Origin: Haemaphysalis longicornis
Taxonomy: Eukaryota; Arthropoda; Arachnida; Ixodida; Ixodidae
Length of the DNA: 64,000 nt
Reading direction: 5' to 3'
NCBI GenBank assembly: GCA_013339765.2
Contig: JABSTR010001640.1
Span: forward strand, 62,001-126,000
Positions 38,201 to 50,200 of the stretch are shown here, in pieces. The position numbers and the translations under genes are program-made. Below the pieces are notes generated by a model. The model did not search any database and was not told the origin of the DNA. It saw only the letters and a program-made list of their open reading frames with translations. The first letter of the stretch is position 1. Every line of letters begins with the position of its first letter.

Positions 38201-41200
38201 GGGAGACCCCCTGATCTACAGCGGTGGATATGGGGCCCTCAGTACCGGTCTCTTTTGACGTTTCTGCGTGAAACCAATGTAATGTTGTATATATGACTGT
38301 TATGCCGTAAGGCAAACTCTCGAAAAAAAAAAAAAAATGCTAAGTAGCAATTGCTAACGAATAGCGATAGCAATTGCTAAGTAAGAGTGGCGAGAAGAAA
38401 AATAGGTTGGTACTGGGAATATTAGCTGGACTTTGAATGCATGATCTTAACGGGGAAGAACACGACCAGCGGGTTTTATGTGTGAGACAACGAAAGAAGA
38501 CTGGCTGTGGTGTAGCCTATGAAAAACCGATAAGAGTATGAAGCTGGTGTTGTTGTAGGGGTAGTTAAGAGATTTTTTTATTTCTGTTACACTTGATGTT
38601 TGTGAGTAGTTCCTGAGAATGAATCCGGCAGCTTTATTTGAAGTGCTTCTTAGGCCTGAAGTGTCCTGTTCATTGTCTGTTCCCTGACTATTTTACCCGA
38701 CATTTCAGTATAATTGCATGAAAGATTATCGTGGCTCTTGCTACAGAGTTGTGGTACATGTGGTCTTGCATGTGAATCCCCAAGCCTGTTCAGCATTGTT
38801 TGTAACCTTCCCATTCACAGCCCCCTGCACGGCTGTATGGAGGACACCCTGTCAGGCAGCAAGCAGTCCCCGCCAGTGCTGGGGGTGATGAGCTCTCCCT
38901 TCACACGGCGGCGGGGCACGTCACCGTTCAGGAGTGACACCATTCTCGAGAGGACAGGGGTGAGCCCGGCTGGCTGTTCTCCCACCTCCACTAATAATGT
39001 TTTTTGTCATATTGTTGAGACTGTTGTTGTTGTAGACTGTTGTTTTCATATTGTTGTAGAGCATATGACTGAATTTTTGGATCCTGTGTGCTGTGAAAAG
39101 CAAATTACGATATCTGTGCTGGCTGTGAAGTCACTTTTTTTAACACAGAAGGAAAGTGAAAGGAAGGAAGGGGGGTGTTGTTATATCATAGCTGACAATG
39201 CAGCATTCTTCCTTGTGAATTTTCTGTGCAGTGTATAGAGACAGATGACAAAAATAATCGTGCATTGCATTTTTAATGCGGTTATATTGTTCCGTACGAG
39301 CTCTATTTTCTGCTCATTTTTGCACTGTGCTCGTATGCACGGGCAAGCGAAACAGGACTTGTCATTACCCACAAATGCTGCAAGTGTGGGTATACATGTA
39401 TAATGTATTATGTATTATGTGTATACATGTATAAATCGTGATAAGCAGAGGTACCATAACACTGATCTTCGAAGGCAGTGGTGCATCATTGTATTGCCTG
39501 CTCGTTTGCAGTGCTCTGTCAGCTTGCATCCCCTCAAAGTGGTAAGATGCAGCATATACCTGACGCCATCTGCTATGAGGAGCGAGATTGCAGTCCCGCT
39601 GCATCAGTGACGAGCAGGTCATGATAGCATGGGTGCACCGCGAGCACCCACACTAGTGCGGGTGCACAATACGGTGCAAATGAAACGCGAGCACGAAAAT
39701 ATTAATCAGAACACGCAAAATTGAGAAGTACTGTTCGTTGAGGCCTAATAATGGCGCGCTGTTGGTATATTTGGAAAGCCACATTTCCGGAATGTTTTTG
39801 TAACCAAGCCACGCATCATCTTGACTTGTATGGAAAGAAATCGCGCTATTTGCGTGTTCTGATTCATATTTTCGTGCTCACATTTCATTTGCCACATATT
39901 GTGCATTTGCGAGCAGGGAGAAACGATTGCTCGGAGCCATGCCATTCATCGTATTGTGCAATACTACAATATTACAACAGTACATATCTCAGTTGAAGGC
40001 GTGCAGCCATTTCAGTGTAGTCCTGAGTGGCTGGTTTTAGATAGTGTGAGCTGTGACTCAGCTGGGAGATCTGTCACTGCCCCACTGTGGGCAATGTGTT
40101 TGTGGAGGATGCCCCCATCCACTTGCCCCTCCTCTTCCCTTCAGAGCATGGTGCACGAACTGGAGACTGGTCCCCGCGAGTGGCGCCCCCAGGTGTCGGA
40201 CTGGGAAGGAGGGCCCCCTCGACGGCGGCTGACCCCCCAGGGGGGCGGGGGGAGCCTTGGATCGTCGTCGGGCGGCGGCGGGGGCAGCCTGTCGGCCCCC
40301 AGCTCTGCCCTGACCAGCCCCAACGAGGAGTTTCCCCGGGCTGCGGCCGGACAGACGCTCCTGGTAAACTCGTACGTCCACAACCGGCCACAGAGCCCCA
40401 CACTCAGGGCCGTCGAGATGACCACCTCGCAGAGGTGGGTGCACCCCCCTGTCTCTTCAGGTTTTGAAGAAAAATTGGGGGTTTACCACATCGAAGATAA
40501 ACTATGAGGCATGCCTTAATGGAGGGCTGCGGATTAAGTTAGGCCACCTGAGGATTTTAATCTCTGCCAGTCTTGGCACATGGGTGTTTTCGTTTGTCAC
40601 TTCCACAAAAAAATGGCCTCCATGGCCACGAGTGGACCCATGTCCTTGGGCTCAGTAACGGCAACTCTCTGGCCACTGAGCAACCGTGGCAGGTCCGTCT
40701 TGTTTTTGCTTGTCTTCCTTTTAAACTCTGGTGGAGTTTAAAGCTCATTAAACTTTGGTGGCAACAGTAGCAAGGAACCAATCTGAGTGCTCATTTCAAA
40801 CGCCGAAGTTTAATGAGCTGTAAAATTAGCTCCAAGCAATGCATAAAAAAAACTGCTTCGATTATTGCATTCGCCAGGGTTCGTAGTATCGGAAAATATG
40901 AAGTTTTATGACAACACTGTTTTGTGTATTGTTTGATCAAAAATGGCTAATTATCTCTGATTATCTTGGGAACTAATTAACCAACTGAAAAATAATGGCA
41001 TATTTGAAATCAGTGGAGAAAAAAAAACAGCAATGCTGACAAGTTTCACAAAGTTTACCACTTGAAAATTAAAAGTAATTGTTTTAAAACCAGTGTCCCT
41101 TCATTAGCAGCTGGACGAACCCCGTTCTGAGGCTGTGCCGTTGTCCTCGCAGGTGGTCAAGCATGGGCGGTGTGGACAGCGGCTCGGATTGCTGCAGCGC

Positions 41201-44200
41201 CTGGACCTGGCCGAGCCCAATGGCGGCGGGGGCAGCGTGTCGCCCCCTCCCTCGTCGTCCTCGGCCCCCTCCCCCCTGCGGGACGCCGTGCAGGGCCTGA
41301 GCGCCTGCCTCGAGGACATCCAGGGACACTACCCGGAGCTGCTCTCCCTCGAGCAGAGCATAGCCGAGTTGGACCGCTTGCTGAGGGTGAGGAGGGGAAG
41401 CAACACCGGCCACTACGCGGCCACTGCCGCTCCCACTGTGCTGCACTTCTAGCACCTCCTTTGCTGGGGGGGACTTTTATTGGCGGAGGAAATGTGCCAT
41501 TGGTTGCTATGCCTATAGGTTGTATTCACTGGCGGGGCACGCATGCAGGCAACCATGTTAGTGCACCATCACTGGTTACGTCGGGCTCCACGGGATGGCG
41601 GTACTTGTTCATGCTAAGCACATGATGTGTGTCAGACGTTCCAAGCTCTACCACACCGAACACAAAGTAATGCCTCGACTCCAATGTGAGTGCAATTAGT
41701 AACATCTCGGTTGACACCACCGTTGAGAATTGGGTTGAAACGAAGCAGACGACGCCACGCCTGTGTTTTTTTTTTTTTTTTTCTGCGGTGGGGGGGCAGC
41801 ACCACAAGCTGTGTGATGTATCCGTGGTGCTTCGGCCATGTCCGTGGCCGTTTTCTGTGTTGCCAAGCAAAGAAATCGACAGCTAAATTTTTCAGTGAAT
41901 ACCATCTGTAGCCTGCCATTATATTTGTCACATAGCCAAGAACTGTGCAAGGTTCTTGAAGGAATGAAGTTATTGAACCCTAAAGAGAAGAGAAACGTTG
42001 AGAATGCAGTCAACGAAGTGGCGTGCACGGACAATTGTCGGCATATCGAACGTGGCGGTATTTGCTCTGCATGCATTTATCGCGGAACATTGTTCTTTCT
42101 AAAATCGTCCAATTAGGCTGAGAACATTGTCAACCGCACAAGAAAAGTCGTTAGTGCCGACAGGTAGGCACCCTTTTCCTATCAAGCAAGCATTGCCCGT
42201 AGCAGCATAAGGCAGAAGTTGCAAATAGGAGCACCGTTTGAAACACTGGATGACGTAACCAGCACGGCCACGCATTGTTAACAAAGCACAAAGGAAAGGA
42301 ACTTCAAGGCATAGTCTGTGGCAATATTTTGATAGAGGCAAAATACAGGACACCTCCTATCGGGTTTGCAGCGCAGCCAATCCTCTGCGAAGCTGTGGCT
42401 GGGAATTGCAGCTTTCCAGCTGTGGAAAGTTTCTTTGGGTTTGTCTTCAATTGTGAGGGCACTTGTTAATGCATTTTATACTCTCACGGGTCCATCTATT
42501 GTTCCTCCATCTTCCTTAATTCTTGTCTCATTATGGCGTGCTCTCTAGACAAGTGTGCAGATTGTACGGGTGCATCAGCATGCTGCTGTACCTGTTTGTT
42601 AACGTTTTTCACGATTCTCATCATTTTTGTTATACTCACAGCAGCATAAATATGCACCGTGAGATTCACAAGGCCTGACAAAGGCCTTTTCTCAGTTTTC
42701 TGTTCTTCTCAATTTATTAATTACGTTTGTTATCAACTTCTTTCGCTTTAACTCAGGTAATTACGTGTTGATGCTTTGCAGTGTTTACTAGTCTGCTTGT
42801 CGTAAAAAAAATCACCTAGTTTATGTCACTTGGTCATGCTGAGGATTTGTTAACATGATCTCTTGTTATTTATATGGGTTTCAGTGAATTTTTGTATGAG
42901 CTGCTCTTTACTGTTACTTTAATCAGTCACTACAATAACATTGACATACCTTGTGTTGATTTTGAAACGTACTGTATAAATCGAAATTAGGTCAAGCTGA
43001 AATATCGGTTGACCTCGTTACTTCGTGGCTGAGAAATCGGGGAAAAAAACTAAGTACATATTATTGTTTTATAGAGGCTGTAAGCACTTGTTTTGTGTAA
43101 GGTTACTCATTAGAGCTGTCTGAAATCTTGTCAGACGGCGGCCTCTGTCTGGCTGTCTCCCACAAACAAGTCATCCTTGGAGCAGCCCGGGGAATTGCTT
43201 ATGGAGCACTTCCTAGGGCACACCAGGGAGCAGGCCGCTGTGAGAGACGGTTTGTGCAGGTGGCCAGCAACCGTCTTGGGGCTGTCGCCGGCCGCTCATT
43301 CGTAGAGACATCGCACAATGCTCGCGAACAAAAGTGGCCACCTAGTTCCTCAGTTCCAGGTGCACAGCTCAGCACGCACGAAACAAGGTCTTCTGAGCAT
43401 TGCATACCGAGATCTGCTCCTTTAGATTAGTAAGCAAATAGTGCCCACTCTTTTCGGGGGCACCAATAGTCAGACGTGTTGCTGTTGGCTTGGGCATACT
43501 ATATGAACTTTCTTTTAAATGCTGTGGTAAACTGGCACTAAGTGCCTGAACTTTTCTTGAGCAAGAAGAAAATAGCACACACACGCTCGCTGACAGCGAG
43601 AGAAGGAACAAAAGGCGTCCGACTGATGTCGGTGGCGATGATGCCTCTGCGGTTTGGACGGGCCTGATGGGCTGCCTGGTTGCTGGATGACAACTAACGT
43701 TATGCTATTGACCGGTACATATTTCAAGGGGTAACTTTTTATCAAATTTTGGGGTAAGAAATCTCGACCTATATTCCGACTTATACGGTATGTCGCAAAG
43801 TTTCATCTCTGTCATCCTACATTACGCTCATGGTTAAGCATATTGTACTAGCATGAATTGCACTCTGTCTCCACAAGCTCTCGGCATCTGCCGACCACTT
43901 CTTCTTTCTGCCTTTTATCTGTTTTTCCTCTTATTTCTCCTCTTCTGTTGTGTGCCCAATTTCATCTTTCTTCCTGTTTCTGTTGTACACCTTGTTCACC
44001 TTTCTGTTGTCTCTCTCTGTTTCTCTTGCTTTCTGCAATAAACTGGAAGGACCACCAGCATTAAAAACGCTTTCTGGTCCATTCTGTCTGGAAGGCTGGC
44101 TGGTAGCTTTCTTGCCAGAGTCGCTGGCCTTACCTGTAATGAAAGGTAAGATGGATTGCCCGAAGGGGGTGGCTAGACGTTTGAAGTTTTTATTAACATC

Positions 44201-47200
44201 AGCATGCAAAACAGTGAACTCAAACAGTTGCCTCCAACCCTAAGGGCCAGTGCTGTTGTAGGTTGAAGGTCGTTCTCAATGACGAAAGCCCTTAGGAGGT
44301 TACCTAAATCGCGGAAATACAAAGCATGGATGATTTTCCCTTTGACTGCATTTGAGCCTGTGTGCGCTCCTCTCTGCTCGCAAAGCATGACAATCTGAAT
44401 TTTCCTTTCTGTCCTTCTTCACTGACCTCCACTTTTGTGTTGTGCTTTGAGTTGGCTACTAACTTCAGAGTCTTCCTGTCTTTGCAATCTAGAAAACGAA
44501 AAGACCTCAACAATTTGTGTTGGACCTTTACGACTTGCAGAGGCGCAGCCACCATAGGCGTGGGTCCACCGGCTCGAATGTCAGCATTTCTGTTGAGAGC
44601 GCCCTGGGCTGCTTCGACTTCCTCGACAGTGAGGAGACCGAGTCTTCCGAAAGCAGGTGGGTGCTGCCCCTACCACTACTGCACCCATTGGTGGGCAGGG
44701 AAGCTGCAAACCAGGCAGTGCCTGTTAGCTACGCAAGGGGTGTAGCTGTGCAGCTACTTTGCCTAAACTCGGATACGAGTTGAGAGCAGCAATAGCGTGT
44801 GCAGTGTATCACTCCGCTGAAGCGACAGACACGAATGTCAACGCACAGGCTCGTGTTTTAAGAGCAGGCTGCACTTAAGAGGAGGACACTGCTCTTAAAA
44901 CAGCTTGCTTTAATTGTTAAGTAAACTCTGGGAAACTTGTCAGTCTTCCTGCTTTTTCCACACTGATTTCATATATGGCATTATTTTTTGAGTCAGTCAA
45001 TTAGTTCCCGAGATAATTAGGGATAATTTGCCATTTTCGGAGGAATGATGGGCGGAACAGTGTTGGTCATAAAACTGTACTCTTTATATTTTCCTATACT
45101 ATGAACCCTGGTGAGTGCAATAAGAGAAGTGGTTCTTTGATGCGTCGCTTGGAACTAATTTTACAGCTCATTAAACTTTGGTGTTTGAAATGGGCATTCG
45201 AAATGGTTCCTTGCCACTGGTGCCACTAAAGTTTAACGCGCTGTAAAACTAGTTCCAAGCGACGCATCAAAAAACCACTTCTCTTATTGCACTCACCAGG
45301 GTTCATAGTATAGGAAAATATAAAGATTACAGTTTTATGGCCGACACTGTTCTGCCCATTGTTCCTCCAAAAATGGCAAATTGTCTCTAATTATCTTGGT
45401 AACTAATTGACTGACTCAAAAAATAATGCCATATATGAAATCAGTGTGGAAAAAGCAGCAAGACTGACAAGTTTCCCAGAGTTTATATAACAATTAAACG
45501 CAAGCTGTTTTAAGAGAAGTGTCCCCCTTAATGTGCAACATCGTCTGCTTTTTCTCGCCTAGTCTGTTTGTCGTTGCTGCAGTAGTTTATAAGCAGGTTA
45601 AGTCTGAAAAATCTTGGAAATGACTCGTGTCACATTCGAAATACTCGCAGTGATGCCCTCTTTGTGCCGTGCCGAGGAACAACCGGCTGCTGTGATGAGG
45701 GGCAGAGACAACTTCCGTTCCCATTCTTAAGCATGTACTTGAGTATAGCAGTGTTTAAGTGGCTATTCAAAAAGAGAACAGAATACTTGGAAACCCATCC
45801 CAATGGCTTGCGTTTATCAGAATGGTCAGTACCAGGAGCAGTGCGCCTCCATTTGTTGAATGCAATAAATTAAGCAAAAACAACATGCTCTCTTCGAGAC
45901 ACCCTACACTGAATTGTTGTTCGATTAGTCCGGCACCATTGTCCAAGTGACCGAGGAAACGTTCTCTCTCTTCCGCATCATCAGTCCGGCAAGGCAGAGC
46001 CCGTACAAGATCCGGGAGACCAAGAATGGCGGGACGGCGGACTCGGGCGTCGCGCTGCTCAAGGACCGCAAGAGTCCGATCAGCGCCAGTTCCACACCCA
46101 GCCCGGTCACGGTCACCACCGACTCGGACCACCTGGACTGCGCCATCGCTGTGCACTGCCGCTACTGCATTCGTCTGGTCGAGGTAACTGGCTTTCCGTG
46201 TGTGCCCGCTCTGTCTTGGAGGGTATGACTGCAGTGTACGTGTAAAGCTATTGCATCTTAGTCAGTCACCGTCCTCATATTGCGTGGTCGCTGGGTCCTC
46301 AAGGAAATTAGCGGCATTTTTTTTTTCCAATCTGTGAAATTATGCACTGTTCGGAGTGTGGCAAGCTCGGCTAGTTTGGTATGGATTCATGGTGATAACA
46401 GTGCGAAACTACTATGGAAAATTGGCTGGCGATTACGACACTCCCTAATGCGATACCGTATACACTCGTGTAAGGGCCGCACTTTTTTTCCGCGATTTTG
46501 ATGGGGTGCGGCCCTTACACGGAAGTGTGAAATTTTTGTTCAATTTTCGATCCACGCATGCAAAAACCTATTTAATCATGCCATATATACATAACCATGG
46601 AATATCTGGCGTCTAGCTGCGGACATCCTCGCTAGATGTCTTCATCGGTGTCGCTGCTCGGGCTCGTCTCGTCGCCGCTGCTCGCGTCATCCGCACGTTC
46701 ATGGATCAAATCGTCCTCAGTGCCGTCCATGGCATTGGAAATACCGGTCACCTTAAAACTCTTTACAATAATGTCTGCGGACACCGCACGCCACGCGTTT
46801 AAAATCCAAGAGCAGACCAGCTGAAGCGACGCCCGCTTCAGTCGTCCGGTCGGCGTTTTCTCGTGGTGGCCCGCTGCCATCCATTCAGAGTACAGGCGTC
46901 TGAATTCTGCTTTAAACGGCCTATTAATAGACACATCCAGTGGTTGCAGCATGCTTGTTAAACCACCGGGGATGACCGCCAGATGCGTACGACCTTCTGC
47001 AAGACGAGCCTTCACGCGCTCTGTAAGGTGGCCACGAAAGCTGTCCAATACGAGCAGTGCCTTGCGTCGCAGCAGGCCTCCCGGCCGGTTAGCCCACACC
47101 GTTTTCAGCCAGTCCACCATTAGTTCATCGGACATCCAGCCGTTTTCCTGCACTCTGACGATGATTCCATTTGGGAAGCTCTCCTTGGGTAGCGTCTTTC

Positions 47201-50200
47201 GCTTAAACACTACGTACGGGGGGAGCTTTCTTCCGTCCGCTGTGACTGACAGCATAACGGTGCAACGCTGACGCTCGGCACCGGTCGTGCGCACAAGGAC
47301 GCTCTTCGCGCCAGTTTGGTTGACCGTCGTGTTCTCAGGAGAATCGAACCAAACAGGCGTTTGGTCCGCGTTTCCTATCTGGGATAGGTGGTACTCGTGC
47401 TTCGCTCGCAGCGCGTTAACAAAGCGGTGAAACTTGATCACTTTGTCATCGTACTCGCGTGGAAGTCTTTGGCAGAGTGTTGTCCGGCGGCGGATGCTGA
47501 GTTGTTGTCGCTTCATAAATCTCCGAAGCCATCCCTCGCTTGCCTTGAAATCCGTAGGTGAAATGTTCATGTGGCGTGCGATTGCAAGGGCCTTGACGCG
47601 GAGCATCTCGGTTGACAACGCGTAGCCGTCTTTCCTGATGTCCGTGACATATTTCATCAGCTCCTTCTCGAGTGCTGGAAATTTGCAAGGCTTGCCGCGG
47701 AATGCTTTCCTAGTCTTGTTTGTTGCGGCCAGCTCTTCCTTTTGGTCACACCACCGGCGCACGCACTTGTCGTCGACGTTGAACTTCCGGCCGGCTGCAC
47801 GTTTTCCATTCTGTTCGGCGTATGCGACAACTTGAAGTTTGAACGCAGCATCGTACGCGGTTAAGCGTTTTTTCTTTTCCATCACAAGCGGTTGTGCTAG
47901 GCAGTCGTCAAAATCAGCGGTGGCACAAAGGATCAATGGCGCCGGCGAGAAAAGTGACAAGATCTCCCAGATAGAGTTGCGCGCCCGAGGCTCAGAGAGA
48001 GCGCCGCGTGACGAAGCCGCAGGACAGCTATTGCCATCTGGTGGCGCCCGCGAAATTCGCCGCGCGCCGTACGCGAGACGCGACGACGCTGCCGATTGCT
48101 GGCGAGATTTTTTTTTTTTCAAAATTTGGCCTGCCAAGTTGGGGGGAGCGGCCCTTACACGAGCGCGGCCCTTAGTCGAGCGTATACGGTATTTGGGCAC
48201 AGCAGCGGTGCGCTGAGGCAGCAGTCATTCGTGGGTTCTCTCGACTGCAGCTATGGTGAGCCTCTGCGTCGGCAGCACGAAGTGTGTCTCAGGAAGGGAC
48301 GGCGAACTGCATCGTAAACGAACGTACATCGCAGTCACGCGCACGCCCCCCTCACGTTTTCACCAAGCGTTGCGCCGTCAAGCGCCTCCTGGGGGCACAG
48401 CATACTGCCTTCTCCTATCCACCACCGAACAATTTCAGAGAGCACCGGCTCGCGCCACCACGGCGAACTGCCCTCCACTCCCAATTTCGCGACACTATCC
48501 TCCTTTGCTTTCTTTCATCATTCGCTTTTTCTTTCACTCGTCAGTCTTGCCATCGTTCACTCGGTTACGCCGACAACGTGGCTCAGCCCAGAGACGGCCG
48601 GCAAAGGGCTGCACCCTAAAAACATAGCAGGAAACAGACAGCACTTGTCTGTTTCCTCAGCACTTGTATGTTTTTCATATAGTTTTGCACAGTTACCACC
48701 ATGGATCTATTTGGAGGTTGCAAAAAATGCTTTCTCAACTGTACGTTTGCCAGGTTTTCTAAAAGGTAATTAATGTAGTAAATAAGTGTAAAGCAGTTTC
48801 TGCTCTACATTTGTGTCGGCAATGCTTTCAAAATTATCTACAGGTTGGTATGGCCTGCCTATCTGGGAGTAATTGGGAGCAAGCAGTAGGTTTAGAAGCA
48901 ATACTGCATGCGTCAGGTAGTCTAAGGAGCATGGCAGTACAAGAAACAGGAATGCCTGCGACTGGAATGCCGTCTTTCAAGTGAGCCAAGCATGCCCCTG
49001 GTGCATGTGCATTAATTGTGCCCATCACTGGTGTGCAGAGCCTGGGCACCTTTGGGCCCCTGCGGTGCCGCGAGCGAGCGTCCATAGAGAAGCTGCAGCA
49101 CCAGGCCCGTCTCCTGTACAAGCTGTTCCGTGTGGCCAGTCGGTTCCTCGAGGACAGGACCAGGATTCTCTATGGTGAGGCAAGGGGCCAGGCGTTGATT
49201 GCCTCGTGCCCACTTTCGCAATATGTCACCCAGCTCTCCACCACGCATTTGGCACGTTTCAGCGTGAAAACTTTGAGCTCTAAATTCCGGTGTAATATTA
49301 AGCCCATGTTTCTGTTTGAAACTGTCAGCCGAATAGTGGGAAGAAAGAGTATTGGGGTGAATAATGTGACCGTTTGATTCGTGCAAGACCTGTTCCTGTT
49401 TTTAACCCTTTGAGGGTCGAATTTTTTTGAAAAAAACTTTCCCTGGTGGTCAAATTAGTTTATTGCGGATTTGGAATGTACAAAATGTCTGAAGTCAGGA
49501 TTAAATGGTAAAAAATTATCAGGAACAGTATTTTGGGGTCAGCATCACTTAGAACTGAAAAATGTTCAGAGTGTGGTATTCCTTGAAACACGGGTCTACG
49601 CACAGTGCCTTATCACAGTCTGCATGCATAAAGCGCATGTCCGAAAATGAGCTGTCTTCTTCCGAAGAAAGACTGTCTTCCGATTCAGACTCAATGAAAG
49701 GAGCAAACTCAGAGTCAGAAGAGACATCGCGGTCGGTGTCATCAGAGCGGGCAGTTCGTTGGGCCATATCGCCGCTTTACCGTGCATCTGAAGAACTCGA
49801 AGATAACCAAGTAAACGAGGAGAGCGAGAATAACTCATGCGCGCCGGTGATAAACAAGCTAATAGCAGCACCATTATAGATAGAAATCAACTTCCGCCGC
49901 CCCCGCAACGGAGTCTCTGATTAGGTTACTTCAGTTCCAAGCAAGGAGGGCAAGAATACCTAGTGAGCGTGGGTAATAAACAAGATAAGAGCAGCGCCAA
50001 TATAGATCGAAATCAACTTCTGCCGCCCCTGATAGCGAGCGCCGATCAAGTTTCGCGCGATCAAGTTTCGCGCGCCTCCGATGCGATCACGTGGCGAAAC
50101 TGAAACCACGAAACGCGTTGACACGTACAGACGCCGTAACGCGCCCAAGCCAGAGAGTTCTGTTTTTCACCGCAAGAAGGTAACACAATCAAATTTTAAA

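Noticed and set aside
37653..38315. 220-codon ORF on the - strand
   Set aside because: Its first two thirds are antisense to the + strand LINE; only the last part is the CR1-like end.
47883..48200. Transposase start upstream at 48200
   Set aside because: The upstream part is Arg/Ser-rich, overlaps the terminal inverted repeat and starts outside the element; the ATG at 47882 gives the normal N-terminal HTH.
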